Source: Enoplosus armatus
Lineage: Eukaryota; Chordata; Actinopteri; Centrarchiformes; Enoplosidae
Length of the DNA stretch: 64,000 nt
Assembly (NCBI RefSeq): GCF_043641665.1
Contig: NC_092186.1
Span: forward strand, 24,367,001 to 24,431,000
Direction of reading: 5' to 3'
In this document: positions 1-12,395 of the stretch, in pieces
How positions within the stretch are numbered: the stretch's first letter is position 1
Layout: the number at the start of each line of letters is the position of its first letter
Notes under the pieces: model-generated
Told to the model about the DNA's origin: nothing
Databases searched by the model: none
Seen by the model: only the letters and a program-made list of their open reading frames with translations
Position numbers and translations under genes: made by a program

Positions 1-394
1 ACTCAGCCCATGTATATACACACTTTTGCACATGGTGTGCGTATTTATGGTATGTGCATTCCGGTAAATTCCTGCCTGCCAAAAGCCAGTGTTTCCCATA
101 CACGCACTTATCGGATACAACAGCAGAAAAATGCACCACAAATAGATTCTACTGGCCGATAAGGCAGCGTCATAAAAATTGCTTTTGTATCGCTTGTAAA
201 CAATGCCTGCTGCTACATCAGCACAAGGGGGTGGGGGAGCCTACAAGAACCCTGAAGATGGTTCCTGGAAGTCCGTAGTAACCTTGAGGCCACAATCCCA
301 TGTGGAGTTGATATGCAGCTGGAGCCACCGGAGACTTCCAAGCGGTCTAGTTTTCATTCATACATTTTTGAAGTGAATTTAGGGTCAAACTGAG

Positions 395-745
395 CTAATG
401 CTAAAACTATTAGACGACGGATTGCTTCGTGAATAGACATCGACATTTATCACCAATCATTTTGATAATCGCTTCATCATTTCTAAGGAAAAATTGCCAC
501 ACATGAGCTGGTTCTGGCATCTAAAATATGAGGATTTTCTGCTTCTCCCTTAATGATATCACTGTAAACTGAACGTCGTTCGGTTTTGGTCTTTGGGTCA
601 ACAAAAATAAGAGCATGGGTCTCACGAAAATTGTGTTGAGCGTTTTTCACAATTTAATGCTTTTTTTTTATAGATTGAACGAATAACCAAACAAATGGAC
701 AGATTATTTAATAATTAAAGTCATTGTTAGTTGCAGCTCTAAACT
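395..745 (-). repeat. Dispersed teleost repeat, AGGGCTGCAAC family (reverse copy)
   Basis: A diverged copy read in reverse. It ends on the plus strand with GTTAGTTGCAGCTCTAA, the reverse of the AGAGCTGCAAC start seen in other copies. Internal blocks about not-to-be-missed words such as 'tttggtctttgggtc' and 'ttgataatcgcttcatcat' match the other copies in this window. No coding potential. The family is very common in percomorph fish; its class is not certain from this copy. Confidence 0.6.
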
Positions 746-1236
746 GCTGATGAAGACTACAAGAAGCTCAAGAAAAAGCCAGCAAGTGGACCTTGAGTGT
801 AGACTATTTTGTTAAAACTACGATTTCCAAAGTCAATAATTAACTTTCACCCCCTGAATTAAAAGGGGAAAACGTCGCCACTCTCTTAACTGCTGGGGAC
901 AGAAGAATTACGAGACCTTGTATTTCAGCATTTAGGCCCAATTAGCTCACGACAAAATGTCTCAAATTAAAGAATGGATGCGGAGGGCGAGCTTAACCAT
1001 GAGGTTTCAGTAATACTTTTCTATGATCCTAGTTTTAAGGGTTCACTCTCACCACTATTACATCCAGTTTAACTCAAGCAAAAACAAAAAGTCAGCGTTT
1101 GTTGAGGGGGAGGACGAAGAGGAGATGAAGAGTGTTGGCGTAAGGATGGAGAGGTGCAATTATCTCCATAATGGGATAAGAGGAGCTAAAGGTCTATTGT
1201 CACATGGCAAACACACACCCGCATGTTGTTACTCAG

Positions 1237-1239
<3 letters not shown>

Positions 1240-1318
<79 letters not shown>
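1240..1318. repeat. (AC)n microsatellite
   Basis: An uninterrupted AC dinucleotide tract of about 39 units, followed by GGGGGG. It creates long poly-Thr-His and poly-Cys-Val frames that are not genes. Confidence 0.97.
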
Positions 1319-1320
<2 letters not shown>

Positions 1321-1745
1321 GGGGAACAAAAAGGTGCTTGATTCATTCTCCATGCTCTGACATTGGTAGCCAAGGGAAGTAATGGTACTATAGAGACAGA
1401 GAAGCAGATCGCTCAACGTGGAACTGAACCAACAATCAGAGGACATTGTGCTGCACAATGGACACGTGAGTGTTGTGTTATCCCTGTGTCTAGTAAGGTG
1501 AGCAGGTTTAGCAGGCGGCTGATACGTGATGTTTAGTATACAGCAACCAAAGGACATCAGCTGGAGGACATCTCGCCTCTACGTCACCAACTCGAAAAAG
1601 GTGTTGCAGGTTTACCACAGGGTCCCCGGCCATGACAAAAACATTAGTCTCACTGCTGTTTTAGTCTACGGAGATTAGCCCAGTGAGCAAAATGATATTA
1701 CAGTAGGGGGGGGTAATGCATAGCCGTTCTATGCAAAGTCATATA

Positions 1746-1993
1746 GGGCTGCAACCAATGAGTCTTTTCATTGTTGATTCATCTAGAATGTGAAAAATCA
1801 CAGTTTCCTAAAGCCTAAGATAATAAATTTACTGTCATGTACGACAAAGAAAAAGCAGCAAAGATTCACAAGTGAAAAGCTGCAATTTAAAAAAAAAAAA
1901 AAAAAAAGGCTTAATCAATGATTATCAAAATAGTTGCGATGACTGAATTTACCGTCAGTGGACTAATCACTTGATGAACTAATCTCAGCTCTA
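1746..1993 (+). repeat. Dispersed teleost repeat, GGGCTGCAAC family
   Basis: Starts with GGGCTGCAACCAATGAGTC and ends with CTCAGCTCTAA. The interior has the family's 'caaagaaaaagcagcaaa' and 'gattatcaaaatagttgc' blocks, plus an internal A-run at 1890-1908. It is diverged from the other copies in this window and has no open frame. Confidence 0.7.
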
Positions 1994-3162
1994 AAGCCAT
2001 ATCTAACAACGTTTGTTAAACATTAAATGGCATGAAGGAGAACGCTTAAGAGCCCTTAAGACAGGAATTCCTCTTTTTGGCTAACCCAGTGAATTAAATA
2101 CTTCAGGCTCGTCATTGATGCAAAAAAATAATAAAAACCCAATATATGCCAATAGAAGTTCTGCTCATTGACTTGCAACATAACATTATGACACTGCCCA
2201 ACCCTATGCACTATTCATTTTAAAAACCTTTAAAACAGCGGGGTGTCGCAGTTAATAAACAGAAGGGAATGACATCTGTATAAAGTGTGTACTACTGTGT
2301 GTGAGCGTGTTACACAAGCAGGCCTTAGATTGACAGCAGCCAGCCATCCGGCAGAGGTTTAGTGTAATGACTGGGTTGGAGATCTAGGGAAAGTTCCCGA
2401 CGTCTTCCAATTTTCCACATGTCCTAAAGGCTGCATTTTTATCCGCTGGCTAATAAAGTATCTGACTAATAAACAGTTGACAGACAGACTGACTCCTGGA
2501 AGACAGCAGACAGTGAACGCAGCTGACCAAAGCCCTGCATCTAAACAAGTCGTGACTCTGAGACGTCTGGGGTGGTTTCTGGTGATTCAGTTTTCACTTC
2601 CTGGAAAGAAATTAGAATAAATACTGATGTTGCAACAATAGATAAAAAAAATATATATATAAATGATAATAATCTATATTTATGACAGGTATGAGGAAAC
2701 ACAATGAACCAAAAGTCAAAATTGAAACAGATATCTGCCACAAGTCAAATATCTAACAATAGGCCAGACTTCGCTCTCTCCCTTACGCAGAGCTTCCACC
2801 AGACGCTCTGTGCAACCCTGCAGGTACATATAGTAAGAGTCAGAGTTACAGATACCGAAGAAAAGCAGTATCACACCAACAATAAGCCCTGATAGGGAGG
2901 GGGGCCGTATGACACGCGTCGACCCATTTAGACCGACGGAAACGAGGTTTAACCAGGGTCACTGCATCGGTCTGTAAGGCACACAGGTGCGATGGCGTTT
3001 GAATCCAAGAAGAGCTCGCCTGCCAAACAGCTGGCTGGGTGGATATCGCCGTGATGGCATCCAGAGGGAGGACTGGGGGGGGGGGCAGCAGCTCTGTGTC
3101 GGTGAGTGTGTTAGTACTAGTTCCCCATGAATGAAATTAGGTTCAGAAGACCATGGATTGGT

Positions 3163-3192
3163 CAAGGGTTAGGGTTTGGGTTAGGGATTGGT
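3163..3192 (+). repeat. Short telomere-like TTAGGG stretch
   Basis: Imperfect TTAGGG-type units (GGGTTAGGGTTTGGGTTAGGG) in interstitial sequence. A second very short piece (GGGTTAGGGTT) is at about 29860. Too short to imply an old chromosome end. Confidence 0.5.
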
Positions 3193-3800
3193 CAATCTCG
3201 AATTCATTTCATCCTTTTGGTAGCCAATTGCCTCATTTGTCACCTTCCTTCCTTTGTTTGTCCATATGTCATCCGTGATATTGCCAAAGCCAGTTCTGAT
3301 GAAATTCTTGAGAATGGATGCCTCTCAAACATTTCAGAATGTATATAGGGTATGCTACAATTACTTGCCAACACAAAATTATATATTGGTCGCTCCTTGG
3401 GAGTAAGAGTGTGAGTGATGTTACTGCTAATACTACTATTGCTGCTAACCAGAATAAGCCAACAGCTTCAAACACCAATATGCATTATGCTGCCAAATGT
3501 ATCCAGTTTGTTTTAAAAAGGACACAGACACACTTGCTTAAACGAAATGTACGGAGAAAAAGACCGATGACAAGTAGGTACATTAGCATCTGCTGCCATT
3601 TTGCACCTATTGTAAATGCTTGGACCTGTTTATACAGTGTATTCTCATTTTGCTCAGCTCCGACTGACAAGCCCATTCGTTCTTGATGTATCCTGTTGCA
3701 GCAGCCCCAATTTCCCCACTGGGATCATTAAAGTTTCATCTCATCCTATTATTTCTGTAAACTCTAGTAGGGCTGAACAATATGCAAAACAAAGCATACT

Positions 3801-3821
3801 ATATATATATATATATATATA
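3801..3821. repeat. (TA)n microsatellite
   Basis: About ten TA units in intergenic sequence, followed by a few GAT units. Just upstream, at 3700-3745, is a piece resembling the 'TTTCCCC..GGGATCATTAAAG' tail found three more times in the window. Confidence 0.9.
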
Positions 3822-4689
3822 AATGATGATGATGTGCTTAATTTATAGTGGTATATGTGTGACACATTTTACCTTTATCAAAAGATTCCAGCTCCTGTGA
3901 TTTGGATATTGCACTTGGCCATATTGCAATTTGGATAATATTTTGATTAAGTGTTCAGCTCTAAACTCTGTCTCTCGGTCCCACCTCCCACCATATGAAA
4001 ATATCTTTCTTCTTTCCTCCCTCCCTCCCTTCCTCTTTATGGGCTTGCTTCTCCCCCATTCTTCTCTCACACCTCCTTCCTCCCTCTCCATCTTCATCTT
4101 CCTCCTCGTCTCCTGGTGATGTGTGTTAGCGCAATTTTGTTAATTAAGAAAGACACCCACCCTCACACACACACACACACGACACACACAAAGTAACGTG
4201 GGCTTTAACTATCATTGTCACACATCCACGACTGAAAACGGCATGTTCTCTCACTCACACCTACAAAAACACCCCCCCCCCACCCTCCCCCTCCACATAC
4301 ACAATGTGTTGGAAAGCTTGGCTGGACTGGATATAACAGCTTGTCGTGTCCAGGCCAGTGCCCTCAGCTTCAACATGACTTCATTCACACCCGCTGTGAC
4401 CTGCTAAGAACCGGACTGCTGCCCCACTAAACAACAGGAATCCTCTGATCAGACTTTCCACAAGCCAATGAGGAGATGAATCCAGACTCGCTCCGCATTG
4501 GCCGGCGCCACAGAACGCCCCGCCGAACCCTGTTCAAAAATGTGGCAGTCTATAGACTATACGAAAAAAGGAACAAATAGTCGAATGTTCGTACTGAACA
4601 GCCAAATCTGATACGACTGAGAAAATTCTTAGCTTTCAGATCCAATGCCAAAGAGTATATCCTGGCCAATACTGAAGAATGAACTACAT

Positions 4690-4930
4690 TGCACTAATGG
4701 ATTAACTGTTTAGTATTTCCAATGACAGAAAATAGTGAAAAAAGTCCAATTACCGAGCTCAAGGCGACATTGTTAAATAGCTTGTTTTGTCTGTCCAAGA
4801 CTCATAAGTATTTGCAGTTGTATGAAACTGACCAAATTCTCACATTTGAGAATCTGAAACCAGAGACGGTTTGACATTTTTGCTTGATAAATCACTTAAA
4901 ACTAGCGATCGACTCATCAATTAATCAAAT
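4690..4930 (+). repeat. Dispersed teleost repeat, GGGCTGCAAC family (partial)
   Basis: Contains the family blocks for 'gacagaaaatagtgaaaa', 'aaatagcttgttttgtctg', 'ctcacatttgagaa' and 'catttttgcttgataaatcactta', in forward order. The 5' start is not clear. No coding sequence. Confidence 0.65.
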
Positions 4931-5084
4931 GGCGTTGACACTTAAAGGGTTGGTTTGCGAGACCTTTCAAACTAAACCCACTGCAATTGCATCTTTAATA
5001 GTCAATATGTTTCCCACTCCAGGTATGAGCCGATAATCCCACAAAAAGACAGACAACAAAAATTCGGAAGCCGAAAGAGATGCT

Positions 5085-5480
5085 ACCCTGCGGTCAGTGA
5101 ACTGGGATCACTCCAGACCTTAATGTACTGTAGGCTACGGTCTATAAATATCACAAACAGGAGTAGGGATATCCAGTACCCTTGTCTGAGTCTGATGGCC
5201 ACCTGATGCCAAGAATACAAACAACCGTCTTGCTCCAAGTATCAAATGTTTCGCACATGACCCCGGTACCCCATATTCCAACAACACCTCCCACAGGACA
5301 CACTTGAGGGAACACCGTAATAAGCCTTTTCCAAATCCACACAATACATAAAGAAAAGAAAAGCAAACTCTTGTGACCCCTTGATCTGCAAGAGTGTGGG
5401 GGGGGGGGATGCTCAGTGCTCCAAATCTGAGTCTCCACAATTGGTCTAAAGTCTCCTCTCCATTTAACAGCTGACTTCAA
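5085..5480 (-). mobile_element. Non-LTR retrotransposon fragment (reverse transcriptase)
   Basis: On the minus strand the translation reads VDLEKAYYGVPS and then, after a frameshift, VLWEVLLEYGVPG. This is the typical reverse transcriptase block D-L-E-K-A-(F/Y)-D-x-V-P-R followed by VLW-x(4-5)-GVP of fish LINE elements. The fragment is short, frameshifted and interrupted by a G-run, so it is a dead 5'- and 3'-truncated copy. I cannot assign the LINE clade with confidence. Confidence 0.7.
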
Positions 5481-5708
5481 AGTCAAATCAAGAGTTTAGC
5501 CAGCCGTTTAAAGCCTGTCCTCCTTCTTCTACCTTTCCATCTTTTATCCCCTTATCCCTGTCTTTCAGTTTGGCCAACCAGTAGAGACGACTGCCTGACA
5601 GTCTCTTGTCCTTCAGTCAGACTTGGCTGCTCCGCTCTGCTGGCCTCCAGCTCACCTCAACCAGACAGACCCGACCACAGCATGGCAGCATCCTGGCAGC
5701 AAACGCAC

Positions 5709-5726
5709 ACGCACACACACACACAC

Positions 5727-5774
<48 letters not shown>
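5709..5774. repeat. (AC)n microsatellite
   Basis: About 33 AC units with one ACAAC interruption near 5727. Intergenic. Confidence 0.95.
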
Positions 5775-5777
<3 letters not shown>

Positions 5778-6194
5778 CTTTAATTCAGACAAGCGCTTCC
5801 TGTTTTATGTGTGTGTCTCTCTGAGGGCAGGAAGCCAGCGTGGTAATAGGATGTTCCTCACTTGCTTTGTAATGTCTCCGAGACCTGGGTTAGAGCCAGG
5901 GAACGCAGGGCAAAAGCTCCGAGCTACATTGAACATACTGACGCTAACTTGAGCGCTAGATGCTTTTTATTTATAATATGCAGTAAACAAAAACAAAAAA
6001 CCTATTGATGGAATTAGTCAATTAAATGATCAGTCCATTGGTGTACAAATACAGCATCTGAGGGGTCACAAGATGATGGTGTGGGTTAGGAAAGTAGAAA
6101 AGAAAACAAAATTGTGTTCATCTTCTTCACACTTTCCTCTAACCAACAGTAGAAATATGGAATACTGAGAGGGGGGGGGGGGGGAAATCACTGG

Positions 6195-6550
6195 ATCAGT
6201 TAATTAACAGAGAGTCAACCAGCAACAATTTTGATAATAGAGTAATTGTTTCATTCATTTTCCTAAGCAAAAATGACTGGTTCCAACTTCTCAAATGTGA
6301 GGATTGGCTGATGTTCTCTAACTTAACTGACAGTGAATTAAACATCGTTGAGTTTTGGACTGTTGGTTCAATAGAACAGGGTCTGGACCGTACCCTTTAG
6401 ATTTATCTTTATGTCCAATAAAAAAAAACAAGCAATATGAAGACATTGCCCTGGGCTCTGGAAAACGGGATGTGGGGATGGGAGCAAATAATAGATTAAC
6501 CGAGTAAATAATTGGCAGATTAGTCGAAAATAATAATGAGTCGCAGCAGT
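6195..6550 (-). repeat. Dispersed teleost repeat, GGGCTGCAAC family (reverse copy)
   Basis: Reverse copy with blocks 'acaattttgataatagagtaattgtttcattcattttcctaag', 'ttctcaaatgtgaggatt' and 'ttgagttttggactgttgg', ending near GAGTCGCAGCAGT. A run of 13 G precedes it at 6172-6184. Confidence 0.65.
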
Positions 6551-6739
6551 AGGGGAATTAGCTATTGAATGTCATCTAACTGAATACAGTCATCATAATC
6601 ACACAATGAGACAACCGATTACTTAAGTAGTCACATTAATGGTATTTGGCCAACAACTGTAATCTCTGCTATTCGACCATCAATCGTGTTTAACTTGAGC
6701 CAAACACCTACTGACTCATTTGTAGTCCGTAAATATGAA

Positions 6740-6905
6740 ATCAGAGTGACAATAATGTATAATGCCTGACATTGGATAGTCTGTCATCCGTAAAACACAA
6801 ACGGCCAATCAACGGTTTAACGTCCTATCTGGCGGACAATAATCCGTAATCTGACATCGGACAGCCAATCATGTGTAATCTGACATCAGACAGCCAACAC
6901 ATTAA
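6740..6905. repeat. Diverged short tandem units
   Basis: Several imperfect repeats of a 25-35-base unit built on 'aatctgacatcggacagccaatca'. The clearest pair is at about 6846-6900. No coding potential. Confidence 0.5.
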
Positions 6906-8075
6906 TCTCATCAGGGGATTATGACGGCCCGTCAGCCGGTGTCCACACTCAGCCGATCACAGTGCGCTTTGTTTTGTCACGGCACTGAAGAAAAGGTGAT
7001 GCAGAGAAGAACTGAAACAGGTTTAATGAGGGAGGAAAGGACTACCCCGCCGCTTTGAGTCTTAGTTTCATTTTCCATTACTTAAGTCATTCCTTGACTT
7101 ATTCTATTGGACTTCTGACGGTGGATTTACTACATTAGTTTTTGCACATTTTAAAATCCCGCTGATGAATTTGAATCCAACTCTGGTATTTTGGTTTTTT
7201 TCTACAACCTGTTCAAACGTTACGTTGATCTTCTGTAATCTTAAAATTCCCTCTCCCAAGGTTTCTTCTCTTATGTCCTTAAGCTTTCAAGAAATTGTAG
7301 GGCTGCGTGATATTGAGCTTTACAAATACCCAACTTAAATAGAGAACTGCAAACACTGTGTGGTAAAAACATCATTCTTGCCCGACGTCTTGCTTTTATG
7401 CAAACCAAAGGACATATGCAAACCCTAACCCTTGAAAAACTACTGAGGAATGTGCTGAAACGATTAGTCGATTCATTGATTTGTTGATCAACCAAAAATG
7501 AATTGCTTGTGATGGGCATTTTTACGGACTGATTTTTTTTTAAAGGTGTAAATTATCGATTGATTACTCAAATAGAAATCAGAGCCCTGCTGATTAAACT
7601 GCTGTTTAAAACATTTTCTTGGTGTGAACATTCTTACATCTTTCAACGAAAATATTCAATGAGTCAAATTCAAATTTCTCTCAGCCTCTCCATCTGTCTT
7701 ACTGAGGACACTAACTGACACAGCTGATTATATCCTATCCATACTTGGTACGCTGTCAACAGGAAAAAAAAAAAAACGCCAAGGGGGGGGGAGGGAAGGG
7801 AAGAAAAGCTGAATGGATAAGATGACTGGGAGATCCAAAAAAAAAACACTTGAAATCCTGACAAATCACATCTGTGTTCCCGCGTGCACTCTTTCACAAT
7901 CCTTTTTGGATCGCAAAGCCAACGGCCATCTCTTTGCCTGTAGCAGGCGTCGTCATGTTACATTTGAGGGCTGAGCAAGCAAAAAAAAAAAAAAAAATTA
8001 GCTTATATTAAACTGCAGATAATAACCACTGAGGTCAGCTGGAGGAGTATCATCTCAGGGAGGTGGAGTACCGCC

Positions 8076-8107
8076 TCCTTACACACACACACACACACAC
8101 ACACACA
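8076..8107. repeat. (AC)n microsatellite
   Basis: About 15 AC units in intergenic sequence. Confidence 0.9.
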
Positions 8108-8829
8108 GGATGCTGCTGGTTGCCTCTCTGGTTACACAGCTTGTGATGGCCAACACCCCAAAAAAAATTCAGGCTGGAGCTCACCATGCTGTCAGTTATA
8201 TCACTATTATTCAAACAGATGGGGGGGGGGGGGGTTTAACACTATGCTACAACAGACAATTAAAGTGCATCAGAAGAACCAATCTGAGACAGGAGGCTGA
8301 TGTGGAAGGAGATATTCACTCATTCTGATATCTACTGTGCTTGACAAAGAGCAGCAGTAGCAGTGTTTGAGTGACTTGCCATAAAGAATCGAATATGCTT
8401 GACTTCCATGTGGCTACTCAATGACTTCTAACAGCCAGACAGGCAGACAGGACAGGCGTTGTGAGGTGTGCCATCGGCCAATCCGGTTAATATGAGCATG
8501 TGTCCCATTTTAATCACGTGGAAGTTGAGACAAAAGAGTGGACAAGTGGCAACAAAGAGACACGCTATGCCAATCAGCCGGCGGAACACACACAGCTGTG
8601 AGGTTCATTTTAGGTAGACCGAGCAGAGCCGTGTGGTCTCCACCCCGGATCACCCTGCTGCCGCCGGGGATCCCTGCCAGCCTCTCTCAGAAACAGGGTG
8701 TGACACACACACACAAAAAAACCGTCAAGATGCAACTTAGCAACTTGCCAGTCAAGCAAAAAACATCAGCTCAGCAGCGCAGATATCTTTCCAGTTGACA
8801 AGTAATCGTCAACCCCCCCCCCCCCCCCG

Positions 8830-9300
8830 CCAGCCCCGGCGGTCGCGACCGTGTGTCGGCAGACTCGCCTATTGTTCCGCCGCTGTCACAGCCGTTGAGG
8901 TGCGCCGCGGATTAGCTTTAGCTTTAGCCGCGCCGGGCTAACAGCCCAGCCGGCAGCTAGCGTTAACGTTAGCCGCTCGCCTTTTTTCACACAAAGCTAC
9001 AAGGTAACACGGCACCTTTCTTCCACTCAATTCCTCCCCCCCCCCCGAAGTCGGTGTGTTGTCCGCGACAAAACACAACGCGAACAAGCCATACGGTTGG
9101 TCAGTTCAAAGAGTTTAAACATACCCAGAGCTCCGTTCCCCAACTCATTGCGGATTCCCCCTTCTGACTTCTCCCGTATTGAACGCAGTTTTCCCCGCTC
9201 AGACTCTCCTAAACTGCCGCTGGGACTCCGGTCCTCCTGACTGACTGCAGACAAACACACACTCCTCCTCCTCCTCCTCCTCCTCCTCCTCTCCTGCCTC
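8830..9300 (-). promoter_or_regulatory. CpG-rich block; candidate promoter and first exon (minus strand)
   Basis: Locally rich in CpG and in GC, unlike the AT-rich surroundings, with C-runs at 8812-8828 and 9037-9046 and a (CTC)n tract at 9263-9290. On the minus strand, position 9122 is followed by a good 5' splice site, CTGG|GTATGT, so 9123-9300 could be an untranslated or short coding first exon. No recognisable protein is encoded. The gene it might serve would lie to the left of the window or in a large first intron. The assignment is inferred from composition only. Confidence 0.35.
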
Positions 9301-9834
9301 CTAGAATGAGCAGGGCCGCCCAAAGCAGGGGCCCTGGACCACAGAACAACAAATATTGTTATTGTTAGTGGTCATCCAAGTGGATTTAGAACTTAATAAA
9401 TAAAGAAATGTATAAAATAGATTACAAACTGTATTAAAATAATGAGGTGATTTTAGACTTAGATGTTTATGTAACATACTACCTGGAATCAACAAAAAAT
9501 TCAAAGGACCCTAGTAAATAAAATAACATAAAAACATAAAGCAATTCAATTCCATTCAGACAATTAATTATAAAGAACTGCCACAGAAGAACCACAGTTC
9601 ATATATTTTCTGATTGGGACAGATTATCTCACTTTTCATTTTAAATTCAAACAATTCCAATTTTAATCCGTTTTACAATATTTTGTCATTGTCCTTGTTA
9701 GCCCATTTGCTCAATTTCTAAGGCAATTTAAAGTCAATCTCCTTACATATCACAGTGTGAAAAGCATAAGCTCAAATGATTCATTGTGTTGGAGACAGGT
9801 TGTGTATCAAACTCAGACTGCAGATAAATAAATG

Positions 9835-10030
9835 AATGAATAAATCTCACTTATACGGTTCCCAAAGCGCTTCACAGCTTAAGTCTCATTCATCCATTCA
9901 CTCACACATTCACACACCGATTGCGGCCGAGCTGCCATGCAAGGTGCTGGTCTCCATCAGGAGCAACTTAGGGTTCAGTGTGTCGCTCACTTCGACATGG
10001 GGGGGGGGGGGGTCGAACCCCCAACCCGCT
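9835..10030 (-). repeat. SINE-like or tRNA-like-box dispersed repeat
   Basis: Read on the minus strand it has GGGGGTTCGACCC (a tRNA B-box-like word), then 'cttgcatggcagctcggccgc', then 'gtgtgagtgaatgga' and 'aagcgctttgggaac'. The AAGCGCTTTG block is typical of a widespread fish repeat. A G-run at 10001-10012 interrupts it. No TSD identified. Confidence 0.55.
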
Positions 10031-10807
10031 CTACTTCCCGTGCGACAGTAAATGTGATCCATGGAGCAAACAAATTCATTGTCATGGCCAGAAAGAAAAT
10101 TGTAATAATATCTTAAAAGGAGAGTTTGTCTATGGTCTATATCTTATTTCTAAGAAATGCTATACTGGGGTGCATGTTTTTATCTCCTATAATATTGTTA
10201 CAATATTTTGATACAAATACAATACAAATGATGTAAGACCTTAGGCTATGCTCTCTGCCTTACAGTAATAATTAGGGACTCATTACTTTTCATCATTCAA
10301 ATAGTTTATTAGTCAGTTTTGTCATTGAAGCTATGCTATTCACCTCTCAGAGAACAATCAGAGTCTTACTTGCACAGAAGGTTTCCAATATCTCCTGATG
10401 CAAATGTATTCCTTTAAAACATCTAAGGTTTATTTAAATCAAATGACCCACATAGAAAAAAAACACTAGCCTATGGCTAAAACTGACATTGAAGTGAAGG
10501 TTTTTTTTTTTTTTTTTTTAGAAAATTAGCTTTATTTCATTTTTTTGTGGGGTTAAAAAGTTGGAACTCTACTCTACTCTATGAGTAGAAATACTGCCAC
10601 AGAAATGTATCTGCCATGCATTTCACTGGGTTGTTGTGGGCCAGTTTGTGTTTTTATGTTCAATTCTTACTGCGATAATAAACGATCTTTGGAGAGAACA
10701 CTACTCATTCATTGGTGAATGTGCAGGTCCCTCTAGCGGCCAAGATGTATCACTACAGCTGTAGTCACTAATAGACTGGTGAAACTCAACTACGCACATT
10801 TTCAACA

Positions 10808-10810
<3 letters not shown>

Positions 10811-10861
<51 letters not shown>
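10811..10861. repeat. (TA)n microsatellite
   Basis: About 25 uninterrupted TA units. Confidence 0.95.
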
Positions 10862-10863
<2 letters not shown>

Positions 10864-11574
10864 CACTTTTCTCGGTCTTAATCATTCAAAAAAGGGAACA
10901 TAATGTAAGAACTTGAACATGAGAGCTTCTGTACTGAGTGTTCTGTCAGAGTGATTGATATCAGCTGATGTGTACTTTGCATGTAATATGTTCATTTGTG
11001 AAATAATGAATACAAACAGCTGTCAAAACGTATAACCCAGTAAAAACTCCCTCTGAATGGCAGTGGGGTATAGGAGTATAAAGTACTTAAACTGCACGTA
11101 CGTGTATGTAAAATGAGAACCTTTAAATGTGTACTTAAGTACATCACTTGAGTATATGTGGTTACATTATACTGGTGTCAAGCACAGATATTTCTGTCTG
11201 CCAGTTTTATCTTAACTGCCAATCTACAATCAGCACTGCTCCCAGTCGACCACACACACCGAAATCCACACAATCCACTCTGCAACATCTACATCTCTCT
11301 ATGTGCCATACAGTAAAATGCCTTCACCCGTTCTGTGAACTTGTGAATTTGTAAATTATAGTTGGTGTTTTTTTTTATAACGGTCTTTATTGTTTTTATT
11401 TATTATTTATTATTGATTTTTCTTACTTACGTCTCTTGCTATTGCACTTTCCTGTATGCTGCTATAGCAACGCAAATTTTCCCGCTGAGGGATTAATAAA
11501 GGGATTATTTTATTTTACTTTACCCATCTCCTCCTTCCTGTCCTATAGGGGGCGATAATGTGTATTACAGCTGG

Positions 11575-11637
11575 CAAACGACCATCAAACTCAACCGGGA
11601 GAAAGAAGAGTACCGCCTACGCTACCGGTGATGGAGT
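11575..11637 (+). other. Candidate untranslated first exon
   Basis: A small CG-containing block ending in ATGGA|GTAAGTC, a strong 5' splice site. It could be a 5' exon of the carboxylase-like gene whose coding start is 3.1 kb downstream, where a 3' splice site (TTACACCCAG at 14746-14755) precedes the start codon. If joined, its ATG would open only a very short frame. There is no transcript evidence and the call is tentative. Confidence 0.25.
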
Positions 11638-11884
11638 AAGTCTATTTCGGTGCTACATTTTAGCCGCAAAAGTTGTGTAATTAGCGGTGTTACGACGGAC
11701 AGAGACAGACATGTACCGCTGCATGGCAAGGTAACAGACGTTACATATTCTCTTCGTCCATACATCCATTTATATGTTTATTTGTCACTTGTGCACTCAC
11801 GACCTTTGGCATACATAACTTATTTTTCTTTTTAAAGCTAACGACTTATCTTGCTTCAAAGGTTGTCCATACGTTACCACAAAA

Positions 11885-11918
11885 AAAAAACATTCCACAG
11901 TATTCTCATATATATATA

Positions 11919-11949
<31 letters not shown>

Positions 11950-11950
11950 G
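11885..11950. repeat. A-run and (TA)n tract
   Basis: A poly-A stretch followed by imperfect TA/CATA units. Confidence 0.85.
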
Positions 11951-12395
11951 TATATTCATGTGTTTTAAATGGAAGAAGTGTCGTTGACACCCCATGTGCT
12001 AGGCTAACGTATAGCCCCCATATGTTTACGTATGGAGATGTGAATGTTTCCCGGGTTCAAACGTTTAGCAGCAAGTGATGCAACCTAGCGTTGATATATA
12101 AGGTGCTGTTTATGTGAGTATGCAGGCGAAAGTGACCTCAAAAGGGGACAAAGACGTGAATAGCTCTGCTTGAACTTCAAGGTACCTTGCACCACCACGG
12201 TTCACTAAAGGGACCCGTGCTGGTCGGCAATGTGAAGAATGTGTAGTTTAATGGTGCTGCTATTTCCCTCCCTTGAAATAAGTGGTGGTGGAGTTATTCA
12301 AATCGTTTACTCAAGTAAAAGCAATAACACACTGTTAAAATACTCACAAGCGAAACAAGTACAAGTAAAAGTCCTGTATCTAAAATGTCACATAA

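Larger units (their letters stand above)
1..8800. other. Gene-poor left flank
   Basis: I see no convincing exon in this stretch. It holds degraded copies of the GGGCTGCAAC dispersed repeat, a reverse transcriptase fragment near 5.1-5.5 kb, several microsatellites and homopolymer runs, and a stretch of diverged tandem units near 6.74-6.91 kb. Open frames here are short, repeat-driven or without recognisable domains. An intron of a minus-strand gene starting at the CpG-rich block near 9 kb could cover it, but nothing shows this directly. Confidence 0.6.
9300..11570. other. AT-rich intergenic stretch
   Basis: No exon seen. It contains a SINE-like element (9835-10030), a T-run at 10501-10519, a long (TA)n tract and a 3'-tail-like piece near 11470-11510. 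Several open frames are short and lack any domain. Confidence 0.6.

Noticed and set aside
1023..1557. Frames with poly-Thr-His or poly-Cys-Val
   Set aside because: Translation of an (AC)n microsatellite; the same applies near 5.7, 16.7, 20.1, 24.9 and 35.0 kb.
3163..3192. Evidence of a chromosome fusion from telomere-like repeats
   Set aside because: Only about four imperfect units, too short and isolated to support a fusion.
9027..9323. Arg-rich minus-strand frame of 98 codons
   Set aside because: The Arg run is a (CTC)n microsatellite translated in reverse and the rest has no similarity I can recognise; kept only as a candidate promoter or first exon region.
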